Below are positions 33,520 through 44,382 of a stretch of DNA of 64,000 nucleotides, one piece after another. Position 1 is the stretch's first letter; each line of letters begins with the position of its first letter. Location: positions 1-64,000 of the forward strand of contig NZ_JAQNDA010000008.1 of assembly GCF_028369065.1 (NCBI RefSeq), in the 5' to 3' direction. The translations under genes were made by a program, and so were the position numbers. The stretch is from Marinobacter sp. SS21. Lineage in GTDB: Bacteria > Pseudomonadota > Gammaproteobacteria > Pseudomonadales > Oleiphilaceae. Under the pieces are notes generated by a model that was not told the origin of the DNA, made no database searches, and saw nothing but the letters and a program-made list of their open reading frames with translations.

Positions 33520-33606
33520 GCCAGCGTGGTGAAATTGGTAGACACAGGGGATTCAAAATCCCCCGCCTTCACGGGCGTGGCGGTTCGAGTCCGCCCGCTG
33601 GTACCA
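33520..33606 (+). tRNA. tRNA-Leu (anticodon CAA)
   Basis: An 87-base tRNA with acceptor stem GCCAGCG/CGCTGGT and encoded CCA. The anticodon arm GGGGA-TTCAAAA-TCCCC has anticodon CAA. It has a long variable arm of the class II type and a T-loop GGTTCGAGTCC. It lies between flgL and queA. Confidence 0.95.
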
Positions 33607-33704
33607 CTTTTTTCAAACAAGACTTATGCCGTGGCGCGCCTGCCGAGCCGAACGTCTTCGATGCAGGCACTCAAAGTCCCTGGCTTCATAGAACAGTCCT
33701 TCCG

Positions 33705-35917
<2,213 letters not shown>

Positions 35918-35971
35918 TAACGCCCCTATATAGAGGGACGACATTCCTACTTTATTGAACGGAGAAACTGA

Positions 35972-36334
35972 ATGAACTTGATCAAACTGTTGGTTACCGC
36001 ACTGGGTGTTGTTCTGCCGGGCATCGCGCTGGCACAGGAGCCGGGTGCTGGCCAGATGGGCGTAATGGGGCAGATTATCTTCTTTGCTGGTTTTATCCTG
36101 ATTTTCTACCTGCTGATCTGGCGTCCCCAGTCCAAGCGCGCCAAAGAGCATAAGGCCCTGATGTCCGGTCTGAACAAAGGCGACGAGATCGTGACCTCCG
36201 GCGGCGTGGCCGGCAAAATCACCAAGGTTGGCGACGACTTTATCGCGGTTGAGATTGCCGACAACGTCGAAGTCAAGGTTCAGAAGGCTGCGGTTGCCGC
36301 GGCACTGCCGAAGGGTACCCTGAAGGACATCTGA
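35972..36334 (+). CDS. yajC: Preprotein translocase accessory subunit YajC
   Basis: A 120-residue protein of the SecDF-YajC complex. It has one membrane helix (about residues 30-50, IIFFAGFILIFYLLIWRPQS) preceded by a hydrophobic N-terminal segment, and the family motif GDEIVTSGGVAGKITKVGDD. It comes 54 bases after tgt with a GGAG ribosome site and leads into secD. Confidence 0.95.
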   Translation: MNLIKLLVTALGVVLPGIALAQEPGAGQMGVMGQIIFFAGFILIFYLLIWRPQSKRAKEHKALMSGLNKGDEIVTSGGVAGKITKVGDDFIAVEIADNVEVKVQKAAVAAALPKGTLKDI

Positions 36335-36390
36335 GTCGCCGTCTGATACTGACGAAGTGAGTTCGACGACTGGTCAACACAAGGGATCTC

Positions 36391-38265
36391 ATGCTTAACA
36401 AGTATCCGTTATGGAAAAACCTGATCATCCTCTTTGCCCTGGTGATCGGGTTCGTATACGCACTGCCCAATCTGTATCCGGACGATTTTGCGGTGCAAAT
36501 TACCGGTGCCCGTAGTAGCACAGAGGTTGACCAGCGCGCGCTCGATCGCGCCCTTGGTGCCCTCGAGGACGCTGGTATCGATATCAAGTCCTCCGCCTTG
36601 CAGGAGCGCAACGGTCTGATTCGTCTGACCAGCGCCGAAGATCAGCCGGACGCGCGAAAGCTGGTTCAGGCCACACTGGGCCGGGAGTATCTGGTGGCGC
36701 TGAACATGGCACCATCGACCCCGGACTGGCTCCGCAACCTGGGGGCCGGTCCTATGAAGCTGGGACTGGACCTGCGCGGTGGCGTCCATTTCCTGCTGGA
36801 AGTGGATATGGATTCCGCCCTGGAGCAGCGTCTGGAGGCCATGGCCAGTCAGATCAAGCGGGAGCTGCGTGACGAACGAATTCGCTACCGTGGTGGCGAG
36901 CGGCAGGGGCAGCGGGACATCGTTTTCAGTTTTCGGGACGAATCGGCGCGGGATGAGGCCTTCAACCTGGTCAAGCGGCAGCACAACCAGTTCCTGCTGG
37001 ATGAGCGCACCGAGGGCGGTCAGCTCCTGCTGGTTCTGACGCTGTCAGAGGCCGAGGTCAAGTCCATTCAGGACTACGCCCTCGAGCAGAACCTCACGAC
37101 CATCCGTAACCGGGTTAACGAACTGGGTGTGGCTGAGCCGCTGGTGCAGCGCCAGGGCGCGGATCGCATCATCGTTGAACTGCCGGGCGTGCAGGACACC
37201 GCCCAGGCCAAGCGTATCCTGGGTGCAACCGCCAATCTGGAGTTCCGCCTTGAGGCTCGCCCGGATGCGGCCACCAGTACCACAGAAGTCTATCCGTTCC
37301 GGGATAACGAAAACCGTACGGCGCGGCTCGAGCGCGAAGTGATTGTCACCGGAAACAATGTTTCCAATGCCCAGCAGGCGTTTGACGAAAACGGCCAGCC
37401 TCAGGTGAACATCACCATGGATGCTGTCGGTGGTGACTTGATGCATCGGGCCACCCGTAATGCCATCAAGCGCCGAATGGCGGTGCTGTTCATTGAGTTC
37501 AAAACCGAAACGGACGAACAGATTGTTGATGGCAAGGTGCAGACGGTCGAAAAGCGCATCGTCGAGCGCAGCATCATCAGTCTGGCGACCATTCAGTCCG
37601 CGCTGGGTAGCAGCTTCCGCATCACCGGACTCGATTCCATTCCGGAGGCTTCCGAGCTGGCGCTGTTGCTGCGGGCCGGCTCACTGGCGGCGCCCATGTA
37701 TTTCGTTCAGGAGCGGACCATTGGGCCGTCCCTGGGACAGAAGAACATCGACGCTGGCGTGATGTCGGTTGCGCTCGGTTTTGCCCTGGTGCTGCTGTAC
37801 ATGCTGGTTTACTACCGGGGCTTTGGTTTGGTGGCGAATTTCGCGCTGACCCTGAACCTGATGCTGCTGGTGGCCTGTATGTCCATCCTGTCCGCCACGC
37901 TGACCCTGCCGGGCATTGCCGGTATTGTACTGACGGTAGGTATGGCGGTGGATGCCAACGTACTGATCTTCGAGCGAATCCGTGAAGAACTGCGGGCCGG
38001 GGTTCCGCCCCAGTCGGCAATCAACGCCGGTTACTCGCGGGCGTTTGTGTCGATCTTTGATGCCAACATCACCACCTTGCTGGTGGCGGTCATTCTGTTT
38101 GCCATGGGATCGGGGCCAGTGAAAGGATTTGCGGTCACCCTTTGCCTGGGTATCCTGACGTCCATGTTCTCTGGTCTGATGGTCAGTCGCAGCATCGTGA
38201 ATCTGGTGTACGGCGGACGCAAGGTTGAAAAACTGTCGATCGGAGGGAAGCTTGCTAATGTCTGA
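36391..38265 (+). CDS. secD: Protein translocase subunit SecD
   Basis: A 624-residue inner-membrane protein with one N-terminal helix, a large periplasmic domain and five C-terminal helices. It uses the proton gradient to help pull secreted proteins out of SecYEG. Motifs include the D1 (GLDLRGGVHFLLEVD), GVAEPLVQRQGADRIIVELP and the membrane AVDANVLIFERIREEL. It overlaps the secF start by eight bases. Confidence 0.96.
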   Translation: MLNKYPLWKNLIILFALVIGFVYALPNLYPDDFAVQITGARSSTEVDQRALDRALGALEDAGIDIKSSALQERNGLIRLTSAEDQPDARKLVQATLGREYLVALNMAPSTPDWLRNLGAGPMKLGLDLRGGVHFLLEVDMDSALEQRLEAMASQIKRELRDERIRYRGGERQGQRDIVFSFRDESARDEAFNLVKRQHNQFLLDERTEGGQLLLVLTLSEAEVKSIQDYALEQNLTTIRNRVNELGVAEPLVQRQGADRIIVELPGVQDTAQAKRILGATANLEFRLEARPDAATSTTEVYPFRDNENRTARLEREVIVTGNNVSNAQQAFDENGQPQVNITMDAVGGDLMHRATRNAIKRRMAVLFIEFKTETDEQIVDGKVQTVEKRIVERSIISLATIQSALGSSFRITGLDSIPEASELALLLRAGSLAAPMYFVQERTIGPSLGQKNIDAGVMSVALGFALVLLYMLVYYRGFGLVANFALTLNLMLLVACMSILSATLTLPGIAGIVLTVGMAVDANVLIFERIREELRAGVPPQSAINAGYSRAFVSIFDANITTLLVAVILFAMGSGPVKGFAVTLCLGILTSMFSGLMVSRSIVNLVYGGRKVEKLSIGGKLANV

Positions 38266-39211
38266 TTCAGATAAGAAACCGTTCGACTTCATGGGGTTGC
38301 GGAAGATTGCTTCCGCAGTTTCTATTTTCCTGGTGGTGGCTGCTATCGCGCTACTGGCGGTGCGGGGGCTCAATCTGGGTCTGGACTTCACCGGCGGCAC
38401 CTCGGTGGAGCTGGAGTACCAGAAGCCGCCGGCGCTGGAAGACGTTCGCGCCACCCTCACTGAAGCCGGCTACGAAAAGTTCGTGGTCCAGAATTTCGGT
38501 GACGATAACCTGGTGCTGGTGCGGTTGGCGGAGTCCCGGAACGACAAGTTGGCGGAAGAGATCGAAGCCACGCTGACGGCCGGGGGGGATGAGCTTAAAT
38601 TGATCAGTTCCGAGTTCGTCGGCTCCCAGGTGGGGGAGGAACTCAAGGAAGACAGCGGCCTGGGTCTGCTGATTGCATTGGCGGTGGTGCTCATCTACGT
38701 GGGTATGCGCTTCCAGTTCAAATTCGGTATTGCCTCGGTGCTGCCTCTGGCTCACGACGTCATCATTATTCTGGGGATTTTTTCCCTGTTCCAGTGGACC
38801 TTTGATCTGAGTGTGCTGGCGGCCTTGCTGGCGGTGATCGGTTACTCTCTGAACGACACTATCGTGGTGGCGGACCGTATTCGGGAAAATTTCCGAAAGA
38901 TGCGGGTGGGGGACTCCGAGCAGATCATCAACGAGTCCATCCATCAGACGATCGGGCGTACCATCAATACCTCCGGTACCACCTTGGTGGTGTTGTTTGC
39001 GCTGTTTTTCCTGGGTGGTGAGGCGATCAATAACTTCGCGATTGCGCTGATCATCGGTGTGGTGGTCGGTACCTACTCCTCCATCTATGTCTCCGCCAAC
39101 CTGCTGGTGGCGCTGGGCGTTACCCGGGAGGATATGGTCATTCCGCCGAAGGAGGGTGCGGGCGAGGCTGAGGAAGAAGAGCAGCCGCCGGAATGGCTTA
39201 ACCGGATGTAG
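38258..39211 (+). CDS. secF: Protein translocase subunit SecF
   Basis: A 317-residue partner of SecD with six membrane segments. Family motifs are LDFTGGTSVELEYQ near the N-terminus, and GYSLNDTIVVADRIRENFRK and TSGTTLVVLFALFFLGGEAI in the membrane part. The ATG at 38258 lies inside the end of secD. The C-terminus is an acidic EEEEQPPEWL tail. A strong terminator follows. Confidence 0.96.
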   Translation: MSDSDKKPFDFMGLRKIASAVSIFLVVAAIALLAVRGLNLGLDFTGGTSVELEYQKPPALEDVRATLTEAGYEKFVVQNFGDDNLVLVRLAESRNDKLAEEIEATLTAGGDELKLISSEFVGSQVGEELKEDSGLGLLIALAVVLIYVGMRFQFKFGIASVLPLAHDVIIILGIFSLFQWTFDLSVLAALLAVIGYSLNDTIVVADRIRENFRKMRVGDSEQIINESIHQTIGRTINTSGTTLVVLFALFFLGGEAINNFAIALIIGVVVGTYSSIYVSANLLVALGVTREDMVIPPKEGAGEAEEEEQPPEWLNRM

Positions 39212-39224
39212 TGTTGGTGCCAAC

Positions 39225-39263
39225 AAAAAAGGCCGCGCCGGTGACACCGGGGCGGCCTTTTTT
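39225..39263. terminator. Bidirectional intrinsic terminator between secF and suhB
   Basis: A-tract, stem GGCCGC-CCGGT paired with ACCGG-GCGGCC, and T-tract. The flanking A and T runs let it serve secF from the left and suhB from the right. Confidence 0.85.
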
Positions 39264-39323
39264 GTAGCTGGCTGTTGCGCTCGACGGACCGTGGGGTCTC
39301 TATCCCGAGAGCGGGCCCGGGAA

Positions 39324-40124
39324 TTAACGGGGCAGGCGGCTCTGAAACGGGTGCAGGGTTTTGAGCATTTCCTTGAACAGCTTGGGGTTGGCAATCACCA
39401 ATTGCTTGGCGCCGCTGGTGGACGGGTTGCCGGAAAAATCACCAGCAAGGGCGCCGGACTCCAGGGCGATGGTGAGGCCGATGGCGAGATCTTCCCGCTC
39501 CGGGCGGAAGATCACCGCCGCATCCAGGCGTCCAGCTGCGACACGGGCAATGTCGAGCGAGGTGCAGCCCGAAGTCTGCAGGTTGCCGGATTGTTGTGCC
39601 AGGCTGGCCGTCAGTTCACCCCACAGCAGCGGGTCGTCTGAACCTTTGCACTGGTCCAGCAGGTTGGTGACCAGGCTGGCGGAAGCCAGGCTGCGGGTGG
39701 TGCTGGTGCGTACGCGGCGGCTGTTGAGGGCTGCGCCCTGGCCTCGGCTGGCGCTGTACTCCTCGCCGGTCACTGGATTGACCAGCAGCAGGTTCTCAGT
39801 GCGATTGCTCTTTTTCTGGATCATCGCCAGCGCAAAGTCAGGAAGACTCCGCAGGAAATTTTCCCGCCCCAGTACCGGGAAAATATGCCAGGAGTAATCC
39901 GCATCGCCGGCGTCAGCTTCATTGATTGGCGCAATTACATGGTCTTTGTAGGCCTTTTGAAGCTGCTCGGAAAAGTTCTCGTAGATGGACTGAGCGACAC
40001 GGTCGAGTTGACGGCCGAGCTCAATCGGGTCCTTTTCCGCAAGATCCTGGCGTTCGAAATGGGCTTTCAGATAATCCGAACCCTGTCGCGCGACGCGCAG
40101 AGCCATTTTAATTGCTGGTTGCAT
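39324..40124 (-). CDS. suhB: SuhB-like inositol monophosphatase family protein lacking the metal motif
   Basis: A 266-residue SuhB homologue beside trmJ. The fold is recognisable: MQPAIKMALRVARQGSDYL, PVTGEEYSASRGQGAALNSR and LDIARVAAGRLDAAV. The metal-binding motif DPLDGT that catalyses phosphate removal is replaced by FPVLGR (residues 82-87), and the upstream acidic motif EESG reads NEADAG, so phosphatase activity is unlikely. E. coli SuhB also works in rRNA transcription antitermination, a role reported not to need catalysis, which could have been kept. The ATG at 40124 matches other SuhB starts; the open frame extends further. Confidence 0.82.
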   Translation of the reverse strand: MQPAIKMALRVARQGSDYLKAHFERQDLAEKDPIELGRQLDRVAQSIYENFSEQLQKAYKDHVIAPINEADAGDADYSWHIFPVLGRENFLRSLPDFALAMIQKKSNRTENLLLVNPVTGEEYSASRGQGAALNSRRVRTSTTRSLASASLVTNLLDQCKGSDDPLLWGELTASLAQQSGNLQTSGCTSLDIARVAAGRLDAAVIFRPEREDLAIGLTIALESGALAGDFSGNPSTSGAKQLVIANPKLFKEMLKTLHPFQSRLPR

Positions 40125-40341
40125 CAGACTGTACAATACCTGGGTGTATGGAAGGTCGCGTATCATACCAAAACCTGCTCGGGCCTTGTACGTTTTTCGA
40201 CTTCGCAATGTCACGGATAGCCCGCCATTTCTGGTGGTCTGAATGGGCGCGCCGGTAAAGTTTCGGCAAGTGCGAACGGGCTGTTCGATGCCGGATTCTG
40301 GTATCATGGCTGTTTTTTCCGACCTACAGAGATTTGTGTTC

Positions 40342-41208
40342 ATGCTCAAGCAAGCACTCCCGGGTGAAGCCGCCCAGTCCAATTACGATCAGGTCCGCAT
40401 TGTCCTCGTTGAAACTTCCCATTCGGGCAATATCGGAGCGGTAGCACGGGCGATGAAGAACATGGGGCTTTCCAATCTTTGGCTGGTCAATCCGGTGTCG
40501 TTCCCTGACGAGGCTTCCTACGCCCGCTCATCCGGCGCTTCGGATGTGCTGGACGCCGCGCGGGTGGTCACCAGCCTCGACGAGGCCATCGAGGACTGTG
40601 TGCTGGTGATGGGAACCAGCGCTAGAGGGCGCAAGGTGCCCTGGCCGGTGATAGCGCCTCCCCAGGCGGTCGAGAAGGCCGCTGAGCATGCCGAACGGGG
40701 GCCGGTGGCGCTGGTGTTCGGGCGTGAGAATCATGGCTTGAGCAATGACGAACTTCAACGCTGCCATTTCCACATCCATATTCCATCGAATCCGGATTAC
40801 AGCTCACTGAACCTGGCGATGGCAGTGCAAGTGGTCTGCTACGAGATGCGGATGCATTATCTGCGTTGTCTTGAAGAACGGGAAAGCAAACCCTATCTAG
40901 GATCCATGACTTCGCCGGTGGACGAGGGTTGGGATGTGCCGCTGGCGTCGGTCAAAGACGTGGAAGGATTTTTTGGCCATCTGGAGTCTACACTGGTGGA
41001 CATCGCGTTCCACCGTCGGGACAACCCGCGACAGCTGATGACTCGGTTGCGCCGGCTGTTTCAACGGGCACAGATGGACCAGATGGAGATCAATATCCTC
41101 CGGGGTGTACTGACCGCGGTCCAGAAAGCGGCCGGAAGCAAAGGCAAGGGTGCTGCCGAAGCCACACCCGGCGCATCAACCGACACGCAGGATGACAATC
41201 ATGTTTGA
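40342..41208 (+). CDS. trmJ: tRNA (cytidine/uridine-32-2'-O)-methyltransferase TrmJ
   Basis: A 288-residue SPOUT methyltransferase that methylates position 32 of the tRNA anticodon loop. SPOUT motifs are visible: [38 protein letters not shown] and [20 protein letters not shown]. The start at 40342 fits family length, and a longer open frame upstream is not supported. It stands divergent to suhB and overlaps cysE by eight bases. Confidence 0.95.
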   Translation: MLKQALPGEAAQSNYDQVRIVLVETSHSGNIGAVARAMKNMGLSNLWLVNPVSFPDEASYARSSGASDVLDAARVVTSLDEAIEDCVLVMGTSARGRKVPWPVIAPPQAVEKAAEHAERGPVALVFGRENHGLSNDELQRCHFHIHIPSNPDYSSLNLAMAVQVVCYEMRMHYLRCLEERESKPYLGSMTSPVDEGWDVPLASVKDVEGFFGHLESTLVDIAFHRRDNPRQLMTRLRRLFQRAQMDQMEINILRGVLTAVQKAAGSKGKGAAEATPGASTDTQDDNHV

Positions 41209-41974
41209 AGGACTGAAGGAAGATGTACAAAGCGTGTTCCACCGGGATCCGGCGGCACGCAATACCTTTGAGGTGCTGACCAACTACCCGGGGCTCCATG
41301 CGCTTTTGTTCCACCGACTCTCTCACTGGCTGTGGGGATTGGGGTTGAAGTGGCTGGCCCGGACCATATCGACTCTGGCCCGTTGGCTGACCGGCATCGA
41401 GATTCACCCCGGCGCGCAGATCGGGCGGCGCTTCTTTATCGACCACGGAATGGGGGTGGTCATCGGAGAAACCACGGTGATCGGCGATGACGTCACTCTT
41501 TATCAGGGCGTCACTCTCGGCGGAACCAGCTGGAATAAGGGCAAGCGACACCCGACCCTGGGTAATGGTGTGGTGGTTGGTGCTGGCGCCAAAATCCTGG
41601 GGCCCTTTGAAGTCGGGGAGGGAGCAAAGATTGGCTCTAACTCTGTGGTCACCAAAGAGGTGCCGCCGGGCGCCACGGTGGTCGGTATTCCGGGGCGGGT
41701 GATCGTCAAGCAGAAATCCGATCAGGATGTTCGTCGGCGGGAGATGGAAGAGCGTATGGGGTTTGATGCCTATGGCGTCACCGATGAGATGCCGGACCCC
41801 ATGGCCCGTGCCATGCGCAGTCTGCTGGATCATATGCACGCGGTGGATGACCGCATCGAAAACATGTGCAAGGCACTGCAAAAGGTTGATGCGGAGTACC
41901 GAAACGGTGCTTTGCCGCCGCTGGATGACACTGATTTTGACTGCGTGCGGGATGAAAGAAGCAAGGGGCGCTGA
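41201..41974 (+). CDS. cysE: Serine acetyltransferase CysE
   Basis: A 257-residue serine O-acetyltransferase, the first step of cysteine synthesis. It has the left-handed beta-helix hexapeptide repeats and the catalytic His segment [18 protein letters not shown]. It is the short type, lacking the long N-terminal helical domain of E. coli CysE. It carries a C-terminal extension after [10 protein letters not shown] ending in SKGR. It overlaps trmJ by eight bases and precedes the iscR promoter, so cysteine supply and cysteine desulfurase lie together. Confidence 0.93.
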   Translation: MFEGLKEDVQSVFHRDPAARNTFEVLTNYPGLHALLFHRLSHWLWGLGLKWLARTISTLARWLTGIEIHPGAQIGRRFFIDHGMGVVIGETTVIGDDVTLYQGVTLGGTSWNKGKRHPTLGNGVVVGAGAKILGPFEVGEGAKIGSNSVVTKEVPPGATVVGIPGRVIVKQKSDQDVRRREMEERMGFDAYGVTDEMPDPMARAMRSLLDHMHAVDDRIENMCKALQKVDAEYRNGALPPLDDTDFDCVRDERSKGR

Positions 41975-42007
41975 ATACTTGACTGAAATAGTCGGTCAAT
42001 TCATACT
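41975..42007 (+). promoter_or_regulatory. iscR promoter with type-1 IscR site
   Basis: The dyad GACTGAAATAGTC, flanked by ATACTT and GGTCAAT, closely fits the type-1 IscR consensus (ATASYYGACTRWWWYAGTCRRSTAT). It covers a -35 (TTGACT, 41979-41984), with a -10 CATACT 17 bases on (42002-42007). [2Fe-2S]-IscR bound here would repress its own gene. Confidence 0.8.
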
Positions 42008-42052
42008 CAAAAGCCTTCACGCTTCTATACTCGCACCGTCGAGGCTCTATCT

Positions 42053-42550
42053 ATGCGACTGACCACCAAGGGCCGGTACGCCGTGACCGCCATGCTGGAT
42101 CTTGCGCTGCATGGCGGTGAGGGGCCGGTAAGTCTGGCTGATATTTCCGTGCGCCAGGAGATTTCCCTCTCCTATCTGGAGCAGTTGTTCTCTCGTCTGC
42201 GTCGTCATCAATTGGTGGCCAGCGTTCGAGGGCCGGGTGGTGGTTATCGCTTAAGCCGCAGTACCGATGCCATTTTCATTTCCGAAGTGGTTGATGCCGT
42301 CAACGAATCGCTGGATACCACCCGTTGTGGCAATAAGGGTGACTGCCAGAAGGGTGAGAAATGTCTGACCCATCACCTCTGGTCCGACCTCAGCAACCAG
42401 ATCCACCAGTTCCTCAGTGAAATCAGCCTGGCCGATCTGATGAGCAAGCGCGAGATTCAGGATGTGGCTGCCCGCCAGGACCGTCGCCAGGAACTCGAAG
42501 CGTCCGAGACCATCAATACCGAGCGCCTTTCCGATCGTGCGCCGGTGTAA
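42053..42550 (+). CDS. iscR: Fe-S cluster-responsive Rrf2 regulator IscR
   Basis: A 165-residue winged-helix regulator. The N-terminal [20 protein letters not shown] and GGGYRLSRS wing are typical, and the three cluster cysteines are present in [20 protein letters not shown]. It senses the cell's Fe-S status and, by the type-1 site upstream, likely represses itself and iscS. The start ATG is 46 bases after the -10. It is followed by a tandem-repeat spacer and iscS. Confidence 0.95.
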   Translation: MRLTTKGRYAVTAMLDLALHGGEGPVSLADISVRQEISLSYLEQLFSRLRRHQLVASVRGPGGGYRLSRSTDAIFISEVVDAVNESLDTTRCGNKGDCQKGEKCLTHHLWSDLSNQIHQFLSEISLADLMSKREIQDVAARQDRRQELEASETINTERLSDRAPV

Positions 42551-42656
42551 GACCAATCCGCTGGTGTGAATCAAATCGTCAGTGTGAAACCAATTCGCCA
42601 GTGTGAAACCAATTCGTCAGTGTGAAACCAATTCGTCAGTGTGAAACCAGTTCAAA
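42541..42656 (+). repeat. About 19-bp tandem repeat between iscR and iscS
   Basis: Two identical copies of AGTGTGAAACCAATTCGTC (42600-42618, 42619-42637) are flanked by a one-mismatch copy (42581-42599) and a diverged copy (42638-42656). More decayed copies of about 20 bases precede them (42561-42580, and 42541-42560 across the iscR stop codon). The array fills almost the whole iscR-iscS gap and reads into the iscS ribosome site. Confidence 0.9.
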
Positions 42657-42666
42657 GTCGTAACCT

Positions 42667-43815
42667 ATGAAGAAACCTGTATACATGGATTATGCGGCCA
42701 CGACGCCCGTAGACGGTGCCGTTGCCGAAGAGATGACAAAATGCCTCACGGTCGATGGCGTGTTTGGCAATCCCGCGTCCCGCTCCCATGGCTTTGGGTG
42801 GCAGGCCGAAGCGGCGGTGGAAAATGCCCGTCGCCAGGTGGCTGATCTCATTGGCGCCGACCCAAGAGAAATCGTCTGGACATCCGGTGCAACCGAGTCC
42901 GACAACCTGGCGATCAAAGGGGCGGTGGCGGGGAAGGTCAACCCTCACATAGTCACATCCAGTATCGAGCATAAGGCTGTACTGGATACCTGCAAGTGGC
43001 TCGAATCCAAGGGCTGTTCCGTTACCTGGTTGGTGCCAGATGACGCGGGCCGTATCACGCCGGCGCAGGTGGTCGATGCCCTGACCGAGCAGACGGTGCT
43101 GGTCAGCCTGATGCTGGTGAACAATGAGCTGGGAACCGTCACGGACATTGCGGCGATTGGCGAGTGCCTGCGGGCCAGGGGCGTGCTGTTCCATGTCGAT
43201 GCCGCCCAGGCTGCCGGCAAGATGCCGGTGAATGTTCAGACGCTCAACGTCGATCTGTTGTCGCTGTCCGGTCACAAGGTTTATGGCCCCAAAGGCGTCG
43301 GCGCGCTCTACGTGCGACGGGCCCCGGGTGTTCATGTTGAGGCGCAGATGCATGGCGGCGGTCACGAGCGGGGGATGCGTTCTGGCACTCTGCCGACCCA
43401 TCAGATCGTGGGGATGGGGAAGGCCTTTGAGTTGGCTGGCGAATACCTTGATCAGGAGCGGGCTCGTCTGGAGGCCTTGCGAGCGCGCTTCCTGGAAGGA
43501 GTTCAGGCCCTGGAAGGCGTGCGCTTGAATGGCCATACGGTGCATCGGGTCCCTGGCATCATGAATTTGTCCTTCGAGGGTGTTGAGGCGGAGTCGCTTA
43601 TGCTCGGGCTGAGAGAGTTGGCGGTCTCCTCCGGCTCGGCCTGCGCGTCCGCCACGTTGGAGCCTTCCTATGTGCTCCGGGGCATCGGGCTGAGCGACGA
43701 GCAGGCGCACCGGGCGTTGCGTTTTTCCATTGGCCGCTATACCTCTGAGGAGGAAGTCGATTTCGCCGCCTCGCAAGTGATCGACGTGGTCCGTCGTCTT
43801 CGCGCTGTCCGGTAG
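42667..43815 (+). CDS. iscS: Cysteine desulfurase IscS (short C-terminus)
   Basis: A PLP enzyme that removes sulfur from cysteine for Fe-S clusters and tRNA thiolation. The 382-residue protein has the PLP lysine ([13 protein letters not shown]) and the active-site Cys loop ([19 protein letters not shown]). E. coli IscS is about 404 residues. This one stops after VVRRLRAVR and lacks the last about 20 residues (the SPLWEM-type tail), a region that in E. coli helps bind IscU. The usual downstream genes iscU, iscA, hscB, hscA and fdx are absent; ndk follows after 71 bases. Confidence 0.92.
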   Translation: MKKPVYMDYAATTPVDGAVAEEMTKCLTVDGVFGNPASRSHGFGWQAEAAVENARRQVADLIGADPREIVWTSGATESDNLAIKGAVAGKVNPHIVTSSIEHKAVLDTCKWLESKGCSVTWLVPDDAGRITPAQVVDALTEQTVLVSLMLVNNELGTVTDIAAIGECLRARGVLFHVDAAQAAGKMPVNVQTLNVDLLSLSGHKVYGPKGVGALYVRRAPGVHVEAQMHGGGHERGMRSGTLPTHQIVGMGKAFELAGEYLDQERARLEALRARFLEGVQALEGVRLNGHTVHRVPGIMNLSFEGVEAESLMLGLRELAVSSGSACASATLEPSYVLRGIGLSDEQAHRALRFSIGRYTSEEEVDFAASQVIDVVRRLRAVR

Positions 43816-43841
43816 GCAGTAGGCCCAGGACTGCGTATAAT
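43813..43841 (+). promoter_or_regulatory. Possible promoter for ndk
   Basis: A perfect TATAAT (43836-43841) lies 45 bases before ndk. The -35 candidate 17 bases upstream (TAGGCA) matches only four of six positions and overlaps the iscS stop. Confidence 0.4.
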
Positions 43842-43886
43842 CCCAACCCTGAATTTTTATCCTGAACACTCAACTGGAGACAAATC

Positions 43887-44315
43887 ATGTCAAACGAGCG
43901 CACGCTCTCTATCATCAAGCCAGACGCGGTTGCCAAGAACGTTATCGGTGAAATTTACAGCCGTTTCGAGAAGGCTGGTCTGAGCATTGTCGCTGCCAAA
44001 ATGAAGCACCTGACTCAGGAAGAAGCCGAAGGTTTCTACGCTGAGCACAAAGAGCGTCCGTTCTTCGGTGATCTGGTTGCCTTTATGACCTCCGGTCCCG
44101 TAGTGATTCAGGTGCTGGAAGGCGAAGGTGCCATCCTGAAGAACCGCGATCTGATGGGTGCCACCAACCCGCAAGAAGCAGCCGCTGGAACGATTCGTGC
44201 CGATTTCGCGTCTTCCATCGATGCCAACGCCGTTCACGGTTCCGATTCCGCAGCCTCCGCCGAGCGCGAAGTTGCCTATTTCTTTAACGACAACGAACTC
44301 TGCCCACGCGGCTAA
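43887..44315 (+). CDS. ndk: Nucleoside diphosphate kinase
   Basis: A 142-residue enzyme that balances NTP and dNTP pools through a phosphohistidine. The N-terminal [19 protein letters not shown], the active-site region [20 protein letters not shown] and the length are all standard. In relatives the complete isc operon lies between iscS and ndk; here it does not. Confidence 0.96.
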   Translation: MSNERTLSIIKPDAVAKNVIGEIYSRFEKAGLSIVAAKMKHLTQEEAEGFYAEHKERPFFGDLVAFMTSGPVVIQVLEGEGAILKNRDLMGATNPQEAAAGTIRADFASSIDANAVHGSDSAASAEREVAYFFNDNELCPRG

Positions 44316-44326
44316 GTCGTTGTCCC

Positions 44327-44362
44327 GAGGGTGAGCAGGTTAATCTGCCCGCCCTCGTTTGT
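44327..44362 (+). terminator. Possible terminator or leader hairpin between ndk and rlmN
   Basis: GAGGGTGAGCAG can pair imperfectly with CTGCCCGCCCTC around a short loop, then GTTTGTTA. The stem has one mismatch and a G-T pair, so termination strength is uncertain. Confidence 0.35.
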
Positions 44363-44382
44363 TATCTGATCGAGGTTCTCCG

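Noticed and set aside
42541..42656. CRISPR array between iscR and iscS
   Set aside because: The repeats are head-to-tail with no unique spacers, the unit is only 19 bases, and no cas gene is near. It is a simple tandem repeat.
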